Positions 1 to 9,461 of a DNA stretch of 64,000 bases are shown here, one piece after another. Origin of the DNA: Paenibacillus pedocola (GTDB lineage Bacteria > Bacillota > Bacilli > Paenibacillales > Paenibacillaceae); contig NZ_CP134223.1 of NCBI RefSeq assembly GCF_031599675.1, forward strand, positions 4,278,001-4,342,000, in the 5' to 3' direction. A program made the translations under genes and the position numbers. The stretch's first letter is position 1; each line of letters opens with the position of its first letter. The notes under the pieces are model-generated. The model was not told where the DNA came from, ran no database searches, and saw nothing but the letters and a program-made list of their open reading frames with translations.

Positions 1-905
1 AGTCCGCTGCGGTATGCAGCCGGCAATCCTTCCGGGAACGCAAACCATTCCGTTACAATCAGCGAAATGTCTCCCTTGAGATAATTGCTTACACTCGCCC
101 GGAAGCTGTCAATTATATCTTTAAGCATCCGCTGGCGAAGGGTTTCATATTGCTCCGATAGCCCGATAAGCTGCTGCATTTGCGCATTCGGCTCTACCAG
201 CAGAATCAGGCAGTCATGCGGCGCTTTGCAGAACCAGACACGGAAGCTCTCCTTGAACAGCTCTTCGGCGATATTGCCGATTGCATATTCCATCAGCGAG
301 ATGGAATGATGATCCATGGCCGTATAATGCTTGCCGAGCTGGATCATCAGCATCGCCGCCTGTGTCTCCGTATCGAATGCAATTTCGTACTCCGCAAGCT
401 TGGCAGCCAGCGCCCGTTCGGACATGACCCTGCCCAGCAGCAGATCATGCATCAGATTGGCGCGCAGCACACTGTAGCTGGCTTTGCGGTTATACATCAG
501 CATATGGTATTTATCATGGGCTTCCCATTCATCCCTGAGCGACTCAATCGCGCCGGATATACTTTTGATGAACTCGTCGTCGCTGACCGGCTTCAGGATA
601 TAATCGAAGGCCTGAAGCTGAATGGCTTTCTTGGCATACCCGAAATCGGAATATCCGGTCAGCAGGATGCTGCGGAGATTCGGCCAGCGTTCGCCTGCCG
701 TCTCGATCAGCTGCAGTCCGCTCATTCCCGGCATGGAAATATCGGTTACAAGGATATCGATGTCCTGCTGCTCCATGATCTCCAGTGCTGCCGCACCGGA
801 TACCGCCTGGTGCACCTTGTATACGCCGATCTCTTCCCACGGGATCGTCTGGGCTATACTCTCTGTTACATAAGATTCATCATCAACGAGCAATATTTCA
901 ATCAT
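1..905 (-). CDS. YesN-type response regulator, partial (3' end off window)
   Basis: N-terminal about 300 residues of a response regulator; the C-terminal part, where an AraC-type DNA-binding domain is expected, lies outside the window. The receiver domain opens MIEILLVDDE, with the likely phospho-acceptor Asp at residue 55 (LVTDISMPG) and the conserved Lys at residue 105 (YILKPVSDDE). The ATG overlaps the 3' end of the upstream histidine kinase by 8 bp, so the pair is translationally coupled. Such YesN/YesM pairs usually control carbohydrate transport or polysaccharide genes; the target operon is not visible here. The AraC domain is inferred from the family. Confidence 0.9.
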   Translation of the reverse strand, partial: MIEILLVDDESYVTESIAQTIPWEEIGVYKVHQAVSGAAALEIMEQQDIDILVTDISMPGMSGLQLIETAGERWPNLRSILLTGYSDFGYAKKAIQLQAFDYILKPVSDDEFIKSISGAIESLRDEWEAHDKYHMLMYNRKASYSVLRANLMHDLLLGRVMSERALAAKLAEYEIAFDTETQAAMLMIQLGKHYTAMDHHSISLMEYAIGNIAEELFKESFRVWFCKAPHDCLILLVEPNAQMQQLIGLSEQYETLRQRMLKDIIDSFRASVSNYLKGDISLIVTEWFAFPEGLPAAYRSG

Positions 906-2670
906 GCTGTTCCCTCCCGGAAATCTTCTCTGTGTCTGTATTGCTCTCCGGCAGCTGCCATTGCAGCGTTGCCTGCAGTCCCCCGAGCGGCGAACGCGCA
1001 AAGTGCAATCCCGCTGCTTCGCCGTAGCGCAGGCGCATCCGCTGATGAACATTCCATACTCCGCAGCCCATTTCTTCGTCCATGGCGCTGCTTAGTTTCG
1101 CTTCAAGCTCTTCCATCGCTTCCGGAAGCATCCCCTGCCCGTCATCCTCCACGGTTAAGGTCATTGTTCTGCCGCTGCAGGAGCCGGTGATCCGCAGGAC
1201 GCCTGCGCTGGCCAGCGGCTCAATGCCGTGCAGCACTGCATTCTCCACCAGCGGCTGCAGCACAAGCGGCGGAATCTCCAGCCGGCGCATCTGCGGCGGT
1301 ATGCTGATGGAATACTGCAGCCGGCTCATCCGCATGTTCTGAATCTCCAGATAATGAGTTACGAATTCGATTTCTTCCGTCAATGAGACAAGATCTCTTT
1401 CCTGCCGGGTTGTATATCTGTAATAACGGGACAGGTTATGCGACATGCCGACTACGGCCTCACGGTTGCCCAGCTTCGCCATACTCGTTATAAAAGAGAA
1501 GCAATTATAGAAGAAATGCGGATTAATCTGGGACTGAAGCTGCTTCAGCCGGGCTTCCCGCACATGGATTTTTTCCATCAGAACATTCTCAATCAGCTCT
1601 TGAGTCTGCTCTACCATATTGTTGAAGCGGCCTGAGAGGAAGCTGAATTCATTTTTCCCTTTAATCCCGACCCTGACAGAATAATCACCCTGCTTCAGCC
1701 GCTGGAACCCGCCAACCAGCTGGCGGACCGGTACCTGCACCTGAACATACAAGATATAGGCGACCAGACAGCTCATCAGCAGCAACGCCCCCATCGAGAA
1801 ATAGAACAGCCGGTTGGACTTATGGATCGGCTGCAGAATATCGGACAGCGGCATATAGTCAATCAGATACCAGCCCATTTTGTCGGAGTAGACGATGTTG
1901 ACGCTATAGGATTGTCCGTCCATCATCAGTGTCCGGTTCTCGCTCCCGTTCAGCTGCTCCTGCTCCAGCCGTTCCACCAGCTTATCCGCCAGCGGCTTGT
2001 CCGCGCTGCGGTTGAAGATCAGTCCCGTTCCTTGCTTATAGTAGAAGGGATCCCTCCGGCCGTCGCTTTTGAATTTATCGAGCATGTCTTCTATATTCTG
2101 GCTGTCAAACTCCACCTTCATAATCGTAGCCGCCCGCTGCGGTGAGAACTCCGATGAATAAGGGGTGAACGAATACCAGGAGAACAGGAAGCGGTCCTCA
2201 TACTGGTCTGCAATCCGCTCAACATGCCAGCCGGACTTCACTTCCCGCTTCAGCTCCTCATCCTTATAGGGCTTCGCATCACTCTCCGTAACTACCCGGT
2301 GAATGGCCGGCGAATAGAGATAAAGCTTGCTTTTCCAATTCGAGGAGCTCTCCTGGATGCTGAGTTTCGTCTGAATTCGCTTCACCAGATTGATAGCGTC
2401 CAGATTCAAGTTCTCCGTTGGAAGAGCCGTATCCTTAAGGCTGAGAATATCGGGATCATGTATCAGCAGAATCGGCCACGAGGACAGCAGCTCCATATTC
2501 GTCTCCACCTGGTTCTGGAAAAAACTGAGCTGGTTGTTGTTCGAGGTATTAAGCTCGCTGCGCAGTACATCGGTGGTGGTCTTATTGGAATAGAAATAGA
2601 GTATCGTAATAGGAATGAGCATAATGACCATAATACTCACGATTTTGCTGAATAAATTATATCTGTACAT
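898..2670 (-). CDS. YesM-type sensor histidine kinase
   Basis: A 590-residue membrane kinase. It has one N-terminal membrane helix (about residues 10-30), a large extracellular sensor region, a second helix near residues 290-312, a HAMP linker, then the His_kinase domain with QINPHFFYNC (phospho-acceptor His near residue 385) and a HATPase domain with N-box VENAVLHG (about 475-482) and GQGM. Length and order are typical of the family. It overlaps its partner response regulator by 8 bp. A near-cre sequence (TTGTAAACGCTTCAT, 2793-2807) lies about 130 bp upstream but misses one consensus position. The ligand is unknown, most likely a sugar or sugar-binding protein. Confidence 0.92.
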   Translation of the reverse strand: MYRYNLFSKIVSIMVIMLIPITILYFYSNKTTTDVLRSELNTSNNNQLSFFQNQVETNMELLSSWPILLIHDPDILSLKDTALPTENLNLDAINLVKRIQTKLSIQESSSNWKSKLYLYSPAIHRVVTESDAKPYKDEELKREVKSGWHVERIADQYEDRFLFSWYSFTPYSSEFSPQRAATIMKVEFDSQNIEDMLDKFKSDGRRDPFYYKQGTGLIFNRSADKPLADKLVERLEQEQLNGSENRTLMMDGQSYSVNIVYSDKMGWYLIDYMPLSDILQPIHKSNRLFYFSMGALLLMSCLVAYILYVQVQVPVRQLVGGFQRLKQGDYSVRVGIKGKNEFSFLSGRFNNMVEQTQELIENVLMEKIHVREARLKQLQSQINPHFFYNCFSFITSMAKLGNREAVVGMSHNLSRYYRYTTRQERDLVSLTEEIEFVTHYLEIQNMRMSRLQYSISIPPQMRRLEIPPLVLQPLVENAVLHGIEPLASAGVLRITGSCSGRTMTLTVEDDGQGMLPEAMEELEAKLSSAMDEEMGCGVWNVHQRMRLRYGEAAGLHFARSPLGGLQATLQWQLPESNTDTEKISGREQHD

Positions 2671-2984
2671 TGTTCTTCACATCCTGCGCAATTGTCGTAG
2701 CTCTTATTGTACAAAGTTTATCCGGGGAGACAAGGGCAAATACTGGAACTCCGCAGGACTGCCCTGCTTATCTGCACACTTCTCCATTACAATTGTAAAC
2801 GCTTCATAAAAGGTGTCATACAATACTCCCGCAACATTTCAGCAGTTTTTGCAGCTTTTTTTCAGATGAACTTCATGACACACAAAAAAAGAGGATACCT
2901 CCACAGCCGTAACGGCCGCTTAGAGACATCCTCTTCCAGCACAAAGCCCTGGGGTCACTCCCCTCAGGCGTCTACCATAAGCTC
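2671..2984. other. Intergenic region
   Basis: A 314-bp gap between the kinase start and the DMT transporter end, both on the minus strand. It contains the transporter's terminator (2884-2936) and a weak cre-like sequence at 2793-2807. No further coding sequence is credible. Confidence 0.6.
2884..2936 (-). terminator. Rho-independent terminator of the DMT transporter gene
   Basis: On the minus strand an AAGAGGAT arm pairs with ATCCTCTT around an inner CCGT/ACGG stem and is followed by seven T residues. It lies about 50 bp past the transporter stop codon. Confidence 0.75.
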
Positions 2985-3944
2985 TTACTTCAGCACTGCC
3001 TGTGCCTGCTTGCTCTGCTGATTCGAAATAAAGAACAAAGCCGTCCAGATCAGAGCAAAGCCGACAAGCTGCGGAAGAGTCACAAGCTGATGGTAGACAA
3101 TCCAGTTGATCAGAATCCCGGTCATCGGAAAGCTGAGCTCAGCCAGCGTTGCAAAAGAAGCTTTAGTGGTATTTAGTCCTTTATAGTACAACAGCATACT
3201 GAGCAGTCCGGGCAACAGCGCCTGCAGCAGCAGGTTGATGGCAATTGCCGAAGTAGTTCCCCATCCGCCATTCACCTGCCAAGGAGCACCCTCAAGTGAA
3301 GTGATGGTGAACAGCAGCGGCAAAGCAAGAATGAAGCGCAGTGAAGTTACTGTCTCATAACTCATCGAGCCAAGCAGATAACGTCCCATCACGGTAGATC
3401 CGCCCCATAGGGCAGCTGCCCCCATCGCCATCAGACTGCCGACGCTGATAAAGCTGTTGACATGTCCGAAAGGTACGGTCCAGCCAAAGGTCAGCAGGTA
3501 GGTGCCCGCCAATGCCAGCACGATAAGCGGTCCGAAGTTTCTCGGCAGACGTTCTTTGAGAATCATGGCAGCCAGCCCGATAGCGAATATCGGCTGAAGC
3601 TTCTGCAGCAGCAGTACTGCATTCAAATCTCCGCTGGAAAGGGCCTTGGTGAACAGGATGGTAGCTACAGCAGAGCCGCCCCAGGATACAACCATCAGGG
3701 CTCCAGCCTGACGCAGCCGGATTTTTTTGAGTTCAGCACGATGGCGCCATAGTACTGGTGCAGCTGCCAAAAAGAGCACCACATGCTCCAGCAGTACAAT
3801 CTGCGAAGAGGTCAACGATTTGAGCAGGATAATGCGGAACAGCGGATCGACGCCCCATAACGCCGCTCCCAGGACTACCAGCCAGAACCCGCTGCGGATC
3901 GGTGCAGTGCGCATACCTGTTGATGAAGCCGTAACATTACTCAT
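2985..3944 (-). CDS. EamA/DMT-family transporter under FMN riboswitch control (candidate riboflavin importer)
   Basis: A 319-residue polytopic membrane protein with two EamA repeats and about ten hydrophobic helices. The ATG at 3944 follows GGAG and gives MSNVTASSTG; the longer frame upstream runs into the riboswitch and was not used. The leader carries an RFN element and an attenuator hairpin, so the gene should be off when FMN is plentiful. DMT proteins behind FMN riboswitches (RibN type) import riboflavin; that substrate is an inference from regulation, because EamA sequence alone does not reveal substrate. It is monocistronic with its own terminator. Confidence 0.85.
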   Translation of the reverse strand: MSNVTASSTGMRTAPIRSGFWLVVLGAALWGVDPLFRIILLKSLTSSQIVLLEHVVLFLAAAPVLWRHRAELKKIRLRQAGALMVVSWGGSAVATILFTKALSSGDLNAVLLLQKLQPIFAIGLAAMILKERLPRNFGPLIVLALAGTYLLTFGWTVPFGHVNSFISVGSLMAMGAAALWGGSTVMGRYLLGSMSYETVTSLRFILALPLLFTITSLEGAPWQVNGGWGTTSAIAINLLLQALLPGLLSMLLYYKGLNTTKASFATLAELSFPMTGILINWIVYHQLVTLPQLVGFALIWTALFFISNQQSKQAQAVLK

Positions 3945-3985
3945 AATTCCATTCTCCTTGTCGATACAAACCCTCGATAAGAGAC

Positions 3986-4031
3986 CAAAAAGCCCCCGAT
4001 CTGCCCTGTTAAAGGGGCAATTATCGGGGGC
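3986..4031 (-). terminator. Riboswitch attenuator hairpin (expression platform)
   Basis: On the minus strand GCCCCCGAT pairs with ATCGGGGGC around an inner TGCCC/GGGCA stem, followed by CTTTTT. It sits between the FMN aptamer and the transporter ATG, which is the position of a transcription-attenuation platform. Confidence 0.85.
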
Positions 4032-4077
4032 CATTTTCAATAAAGACATCAGGAATACACCTGTCGCCCTTATCTTA

Positions 4078-4224
4078 TGATCCTCTCCCATCCGGACTTT
4101 ACCGTCGGCTCTGGATTGTCACCAGATCAGTCAATTCCGCTGCAGGCAGCAGAATCGAGTCGCGGGCTTAGTTCGCTTTGAACATCACCGCCGGTCAGGA
4201 ATTTCACCTTACCCCGAGAATCTT
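4078..4224 (-). promoter_or_regulatory. FMN riboswitch (RFN element)
   Basis: Read on the minus strand, the region contains the conserved blocks of the RFN aptamer in order: GATTCTCGGGG, GGTGAAATTCC, GACCGGCGGT, AGCCCGCGA, GGTGACAATCC, GAGCCGACGGT and AAAGTCCGGATGGGAGAGGA. The outer arms GATTCTC and GAGAGGATC close the helix. It binds FMN in the nascent transcript and acts through the terminator just downstream. Confidence 0.95.
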
Positions 4225-4430
4225 GTATTCCGTTATTTTTTTCACAATCTCAGGATAACTCCGTTCTGCGGTTTCGTCCAGCCCTTTTATGAAAAAAATG
4301 CATTTTTTTCATTGAATAAAGCATTGTCCTATCATTTCCAGCTCTAAAAATGGAAGAAAATATGAATTCATTAAGATATAATAAAAATAGCTTATTTATC
4401 CATATTATTGAATACAGAAAGAGGGCCGCT

Positions 4431-5603
4431 GTGAAAAGACCATTTTGGTTAAGCTTAGTGCTTTCGATTGTAGCCGTAGTCCCTATTGCTATTGCCGCTT
4501 TTATTGCTTATTTCTTCATTGCACTGCTGGGCGGGTTCAGGTTCTATGCTCCGCTTGCCGTTATTGTTGCCATTGCACTCGCCGTTTATAGCGTCTTCTC
4601 TATCTTCGACTGGTTCACCCCGCGCACCCGAGGGATTGCTTTTGCCTGCTTCGCCGGCTTGTGTCTGCTCGCAACCGGCGGCTATGAGCTGCATAAGGCC
4701 TATGTGAACAGCCTCGCGGAAGTGAGCGAGCACGAGATATCTTTGGAACAATACCAGCCCTTCCATCCGGAATCCAAAATCGCTGTGCTCGGGCAGCCTG
4801 CTTCCTACCAGATTAAAGATAAGGTGCCCCGTCTTGACGGAGCAACGGCGCTTTACCCGCTGTATTCCGCATTTGTTCAGGCCGTTTATCCCAAAGGCAG
4901 CTATGATCTGCACAATTTCAACAATCAGATTGTGTTATGCTCCTCCACCTCTTATGCATATCAGCGACTGATTTCCGGGGAGACGGACATTATTTTCGCC
5001 GCTGCCCCTTCGCTTTCCCAGCAAAAAGAGGCTAAGCTGGCCGGCAGGGAGCTTGTGCTTACCCCCATCGGCCGCGAAGCCTTTGTCTTTTTTGTCAATA
5101 AGCGTAATCCGGTGAACGGGCTGACCACAGAGCAGATCAAGGACATCTACTCCGGGAAGCTCACCAACTGGAAGGATGCCGGCGGCAGAAATGACCGGAT
5201 CAGAGCCTTCCAGCGTGAAGAGAACAGCGGCAGCCAGACGATGCTGCAGAAAATCATGAAAGACCGCACACTGATGACCGCACCGCATGAGGATGTTATG
5301 GATCTGATGAGCGGCATTATCAGCCAAACATCTAATTACCGTAACTACAAGAACGCCATCGGCTTCAGCTTCCTTTATTATGCCTCGGAAATGAACCGGA
5401 GTGATGATATCAAGCTGCTGGCCATTGACGGCACCGAGCCGAACAAAGACAGCATCAAGAGCGGCACATATCCATATACCGTGTCCTTCTATGCCGTAAC
5501 TGCCGGCACCCCGAATCCTAACGTCCAGCCGTTTCTTGATTGGATTGTATCACCGGAAGGTCAGGAGCTGGTCTCCAAAACCGGTTACGTGCCTATAAAC
5601 TGA
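4431..5603 (+). CDS. Membrane-anchored PstS-like substrate-binding protein
   Basis: A 390-residue protein. The GTG at 4431 is preceded by GAAAGAGGG; an in-frame ATG at 4350 lacks a convincing ribosome binding site. Three hydrophobic segments occupy roughly the first 100 residues, then a periplasmic-binding-like domain with DGATALYPLYSAFVQAVYP and a LISGETDIIFAAAPS stretch, as in phosphate-type (PBP2) proteins. The usual lipoprotein signal is replaced by membrane helices, so the binding domain is tethered outside the cell. No transport genes are adjacent, so it may sense or buffer ligand. The ligand is unproven. Confidence 0.75.
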   Translation: MKRPFWLSLVLSIVAVVPIAIAAFIAYFFIALLGGFRFYAPLAVIVAIALAVYSVFSIFDWFTPRTRGIAFACFAGLCLLATGGYELHKAYVNSLAEVSEHEISLEQYQPFHPESKIAVLGQPASYQIKDKVPRLDGATALYPLYSAFVQAVYPKGSYDLHNFNNQIVLCSSTSYAYQRLISGETDIIFAAAPSLSQQKEAKLAGRELVLTPIGREAFVFFVNKRNPVNGLTTEQIKDIYSGKLTNWKDAGGRNDRIRAFQREENSGSQTMLQKIMKDRTLMTAPHEDVMDLMSGIISQTSNYRNYKNAIGFSFLYYASEMNRSDDIKLLAIDGTEPNKDSIKSGTYPYTVSFYAVTAGTPNPNVQPFLDWIVSPEGQELVSKTGYVPIN

Positions 5604-5623
5604 GGGAGTGCGGTTAATGCACA

Positions 5624-5655
5624 AGCAGCAGATCCCATTCAAGGAATCTGCTGCT
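5624..5655. terminator. Convergent-end inverted repeat
   Basis: AGCAGCAGAT and ATCTGCTGCT form a perfect 10-bp stem with a 12-nt loop between two convergent genes. Neither strand has a strong T-run, so it may be a weak bidirectional terminator. Confidence 0.5.
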
Positions 5656-5686
5656 CTGGAGTAAAAATTATGCTGAACGCACCCTA

Positions 5687-7201
5687 CTATTCTGGCTGCT
5701 GCACATCATTCAGAGCGGCAGCCTGCGGGGTTGTAGCCTGCGCCGATAACAGCCGCTTGCGTTTCTCCCGGTCCGGGTCAACCTGTACACGGGTCTCCTG
5801 GTCAAAGATCAGGGTAGCGCGTTCGCCCGGCACGTAATTCGGCCAGGTTAAGCCAGGGGCTTCAGGGCTGCCCCTGTGGGCAAAAGCCGTCCATGCCCCG
5901 AGCATCCGCTCCGAGACAGCCGCCATCTCCTGGCTGACGGACAGGCCGTACTGATGCAGCAGCTCTATCGTATTAAAGACATAATAGATTTCCGCGCCAT
6001 GGATAGCCTTATCCAGTACCGGATGGCCGGGGATCGTCCAGTCGAACCGGTACATCCAGACAGGAGCATGCGGCAATTGCTGCTCGGCGAAGGCAATGGA
6101 ATTGTCCCAGAAATACAGGTCAGTCAAAAGGGCTGCCTGTCCTTCCCAGTTCTTAGGATAATGGCTGGCAAGCTCCGCCAGATTGCCCGCACCCATCAGC
6201 ATTTCCAGTGCCTGGAGGGACTGATCAAAGCTTGCTCCCTCGCGGTCTCCCCGGAAGAATAGGTTTCCTTCATGCAGATTTGTTCCGATCAGCAGCGGAA
6301 TGCCGCTGGCTGCTCCCGCCGCTACTGCTTGGGACGGCTCTACCGGCAATGTCTCCGGATCGATGGCCGGCTGGAAGAACATGCTGAGCGAATCGCCGGC
6401 AAGTTTATAGGCCATCCGGGCAGCGGCGGCCAGAATATCCTCTGCCGGCGCCGTATTCAGCAGCGACAGGTCACCGCCGGGAGTTAGCCCGAGCTCCGCC
6501 AGAAAAGCCCCGCCAAGCTCCGCACTCTGCTGCGGCTTCAAGGTCTGCGCTGCACCGCTCTGCATAATGGCCCCGGCAAACAGCCCCTTGGCGGCAGGCA
6601 TCGCCAGCAGGGCGGCAATGCTCATACTGCCTGCCGATTCGCCGAAGACGGTGACCCGCCGGGGGTCGCCTCCGAAGGCGGCAATGTTGTCCTGCACCCA
6701 TTTCAGTGCAGCAATCTGATCCAGCAGGCCGAGATTGGAATCATACCGGCCGAACGGCGACAGATGCAAAAATCCGAAAGGCCCCAGCCGGTAATTTAAC
6801 GTAACTACAATGACTTTGCCGGCGCTGGCCATGTTTGCCCCTTCGAACATCGGCTGGCTGCCGGCCCCTGTGATAAAGGTGCCCCCGTGAATCCAGACCA
6901 TGACCGGCAGAGCTTCTGTCACTTCCGCCGGTGCCCAGACATTCAGGTAGAGGCAATCCTCCGAATAGACCGGCTGCGTTCCGCCAAAGCGGATGCTGCT
7001 AGAGCTGGCAGGCTGATGGGCGACCGGTCCGAATTCCAGCGCCTCCCGGACGGAGTCCCATGGCTCCGGCGGCTGCGGAGCGCGGAAGCGCAGGTTCCCC
7101 ACAGGCGGAGCAGCAAAAGGAATTCCGCGCCAGACGTTCACTCCGCCGCTTTGTGTCCCCTGCAGTTTTCCATATATAGTATCCGCAACGGGTCTTGTCA
7201 T
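5687..7201 (-). CDS. Type-B carboxylesterase
   Basis: A 504-residue alpha/beta-hydrolase of the carboxylesterase/PnbA family. It shows the oxyanion-hole motif HGGTF (105-109), the family signature EDCLYLNVW, and the nucleophile elbow FGESAGS with Ser189. The Glu and His partners are plausibly in GTNLHEGN (about 310) and HGAEIYY (about 398). There is no signal peptide, so it is cytoplasmic. It begins 7 bp after the stop codon of the AI-2E-type exporter gene, so the two form an operon. The natural ester is unknown. Confidence 0.92.
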   Translation of the reverse strand: MTRPVADTIYGKLQGTQSGGVNVWRGIPFAAPPVGNLRFRAPQPPEPWDSVREALEFGPVAHQPASSSSIRFGGTQPVYSEDCLYLNVWAPAEVTEALPVMVWIHGGTFITGAGSQPMFEGANMASAGKVIVVTLNYRLGPFGFLHLSPFGRYDSNLGLLDQIAALKWVQDNIAAFGGDPRRVTVFGESAGSMSIAALLAMPAAKGLFAGAIMQSGAAQTLKPQQSAELGGAFLAELGLTPGGDLSLLNTAPAEDILAAAARMAYKLAGDSLSMFFQPAIDPETLPVEPSQAVAAGAASGIPLLIGTNLHEGNLFFRGDREGASFDQSLQALEMLMGAGNLAELASHYPKNWEGQAALLTDLYFWDNSIAFAEQQLPHAPVWMYRFDWTIPGHPVLDKAIHGAEIYYVFNTIELLHQYGLSVSQEMAAVSERMLGAWTAFAHRGSPEAPGLTWPNYVPGERATLIFDQETRVQVDPDREKRKRLLSAQATTPQAAALNDVQQPE

Positions 7202-7207
7202 TTTGGA

Positions 7208-8383
7208 TCATCCTTTCGTGCTGTTTTCCTTATCTTCTTCTATCTCTTGATATAGTCCGGAGCGGAACCGGAACCACTGAAAGAGGTGGGTCACAATTAC
7301 TTTGAACACCGCATAACCCGGAACAGCCAGAATGATGCCGAGCACGCCGAACATTTTACCGGCAAAAATAATTACAAAAATAATGGTAATCGGATGAATC
7401 TTCAGCGATTTACCCATGATCTGCGGGGAGATGAACTTGCCTTCAATCAGCTGAACAGCGGTCCAGACAAAGACCATCTTCAGCAGCATAAAAGGCGATG
7501 TTACCAGCGCCACAATCAACGCAGGCGTGATGGCAATAGCGGGGCCCAGATAGGGTACTACCGCCGTACATGCCGCCACGATCGCCAGTACCAGCGAATA
7601 CTCCAGGCCGATGATCAAATAACCGATATAGAGCAGTGCACCGATACAGCAGCTGACAATAATCTGTCCGCGGATATACGAAGCCACCTGGCTGTTCATT
7701 TCCTTCATCACCATACGGGACTGCGGCTGCAGGCTGTTCGGGATGAATCGCATCAGATAGTCAGGCAGGCGTTTGCCGTCGCGGAGCAGATAGAACAGGA
7801 TAAACGGTGTAGTCACCACCGCTAGAATAATCTCCGTCAATGCACCTACGAAATTTCCGACCCCGTTCACTGCATTATTGAGAAAAGTTGTGGCCCAGGT
7901 CGTCACCTTGCTCGTTAAATCGCCCACATCGGTGCCCACGCCCACATTCTCCTGAATCCGCCCGAACAGCTCGCTGCCGGTCAGATCAATGAATTCCTGC
8001 TGGATCTGATCGCTGTATTTCGGAAAATTATCAATCAGGCCAATCAGCTGGGTACGGAGGATCGGGATCACCGTCAGCAGAATGAGTGTGATAATTCCCG
8101 CAATAATCAGGTAAAGGATTACAATACCATAAGCCCTTTTTACCTTGCTCCGTTTCTCCAGGCGGTCTACCAGCGGATTCAGCAGATAATAGGCGATCCC
8201 GGACAGCAGCAGCGGCGCAGCTACCGTATGCAGCAGAACCGATAACGGTTTGAAAATAAAAGGCACCCTGGAGAACACCAGAATATTGATGCCTACCAGC
8301 AGAATAATCAACAGCGATACGACAAATTTATTGTTCAAAAAAAACTTTTTAAACCGTTCCGGCCATACCTGCAGCCTCTCCAT
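7208..8383 (-). CDS. AI-2E family transporter (YdbI/PerM-type permease)
   Basis: A 391-residue integral membrane protein. The ATG at 8383 follows GGGGGGAG and starts MERLQVWPERFKKF; a longer frame exists without a better site. It has paired N-terminal helices, a soluble loop rich in short helices, and a C-terminal helix cluster with PYLGPAIA and IEGKFISPQIMGKS, as in the AI-2E_transport (UPF0118) family. Characterised members export autoinducer-2 or exchange ions, so the substrate cannot be assigned here. It is the first gene of a two-gene operon with the carboxylesterase. Confidence 0.88.
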   Translation of the reverse strand: MERLQVWPERFKKFFLNNKFVVSLLIILLVGINILVFSRVPFIFKPLSVLLHTVAAPLLLSGIAYYLLNPLVDRLEKRSKVKRAYGIVILYLIIAGIITLILLTVIPILRTQLIGLIDNFPKYSDQIQQEFIDLTGSELFGRIQENVGVGTDVGDLTSKVTTWATTFLNNAVNGVGNFVGALTEIILAVVTTPFILFYLLRDGKRLPDYLMRFIPNSLQPQSRMVMKEMNSQVASYIRGQIIVSCCIGALLYIGYLIIGLEYSLVLAIVAACTAVVPYLGPAIAITPALIVALVTSPFMLLKMVFVWTAVQLIEGKFISPQIMGKSLKIHPITIIFVIIFAGKMFGVLGIILAVPGYAVFKVIVTHLFQWFRFRSGLYQEIEEDKENSTKG

Positions 8384-8519
8384 GACAATGCTCCCCCCTG
8401 ACAACGAACCCTTTTCTAAAAGTGTGATAAATTGCACTTGGTAATAGCATAGTCAACGCAAGGGCTGCAAGTCAAATTTTCAGAGGGCCATTTTTCCCGA
8501 TGAATTTCTGAACAATCAC

Positions 8520-9338
8520 TCATTCAAATTTGATTTCAGCAATTTTGCCGGCCTGCACAAAACCGATCGACTGGTAGACCCTGTTCGAATCCGGGTTCTT
8601 GCCGTCGGCAAACAATACCGGGGTTAAACCTTCCGCCAGAACCTGTTCGCACAGCTCAGATACAAGGATGCTGGCATACCCGTGTTTACGGAACTTACGG
8701 GAGGTGTATACATCATTAATCCTGCAGAGCCTGGCGCTGCGGTGAACGGTCTTTGCCATAGCTACAGGGGCACCGTCCACCATCCAAAGATACAGATTCC
8801 CGGTACGGACTGCTGCATCGGCATGTGGCAGATAGTGTTCTACCGGCTGTGACGTTCCAAAAGCATCCCAGGCAAATCCTGCTGTAAACTCTGCGATAAC
8901 CGGGATATGGCTGGTCTCGGCCTGCACCAAAGTTCCTTGTACACCGCTTGGCTTCCTTACCTCTGTACATTGATAAGATTCCAGCAGCATATAGGTATGA
9001 TAAAGCTTCCCGCGTATTGCGCAATACGCCCCCGCAAAGATTCTGGCCGTCTGCGGCTCTGCAGTGATTCCCGGAAAATCACTGTCCGGCAGCTCCTCCA
9101 GGCTCTCTATCAGCTGCTCTATCAGCCTGATACGCTGTGCCGGCTCAAGCTCGCCCGAAACCCATAACCAGGGACTGTACCCTTTTGACTGGACGAACAG
9201 CAACCGCCTGTCGGTAGTTGTCAATCTAAGCGCGTCCGGGTAGTCAACAATGTTGTGAATCAGACTATGCTGTACCTCGTTTTTCATAAATTCCGCACTG
9301 TGCAGCACTGCGTCCCCGACTGCAAAACTCTGAAACAT
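8520..9338 (-). CDS. GNAT family N-acetyltransferase
   Basis: A 272-residue protein. The C-terminal half carries the acetyl-CoA-binding fold: INDVYTSRKFRKHGYASILV (about 210-230) supplies the R-x-x-G-x-A loop, followed by FADGKNPDSNRVYQSIGF. The N-terminal 130 residues are a divergent extension typical of two-domain Firmicute GNATs of unknown substrate. The ribosome binding site is GGGAGGGG, about 5 bases before the ATG. Monocistronic. Confidence 0.82.
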   Translation of the reverse strand: MFQSFAVGDAVLHSAEFMKNEVQHSLIHNIVDYPDALRLTTTDRRLLFVQSKGYSPWLWVSGELEPAQRIRLIEQLIESLEELPDSDFPGITAEPQTARIFAGAYCAIRGKLYHTYMLLESYQCTEVRKPSGVQGTLVQAETSHIPVIAEFTAGFAWDAFGTSQPVEHYLPHADAAVRTGNLYLWMVDGAPVAMAKTVHRSARLCRINDVYTSRKFRKHGYASILVSELCEQVLAEGLTPVLFADGKNPDSNRVYQSIGFVQAGKIAEIKFE

Positions 9339-9402
9339 TAGAACCCCTCCCTATATCCTTTTCTTTCTATCATAATCTTCATTCTGGTAAAAATAAACAA
9401 CT

Positions 9403-9435
9403 CCTCCTGCGATTATTCACAGGAGGAGCTGTTAA
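9403..9435 (-). terminator. Terminator of the heparinase-like gene
   Basis: On the minus strand CAGCTCCTCCTGTG pairs with CGCAGGAGGAGTTG, followed by TTTATTTTTA. It lies just past the stop codon, so the short length of that gene is its natural end and not a window artefact. Confidence 0.85.
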
Positions 9436-9461
9436 AAATCGGTTATTAAATTGTCATTATG

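Noticed and set aside
180..1190. Long plus-strand frame of 336 codons
   Set aside because: It lies antisense to a clear YesN receiver and the YesM C-terminus, has no ribosome binding site, and its composition is that of a mirrored frame.
2793..2807. cre-like sequence upstream of the first yesM
   Set aside because: TTGTAAACGCTTCAT misses a fixed C of the consensus, so it is not listed as a site.
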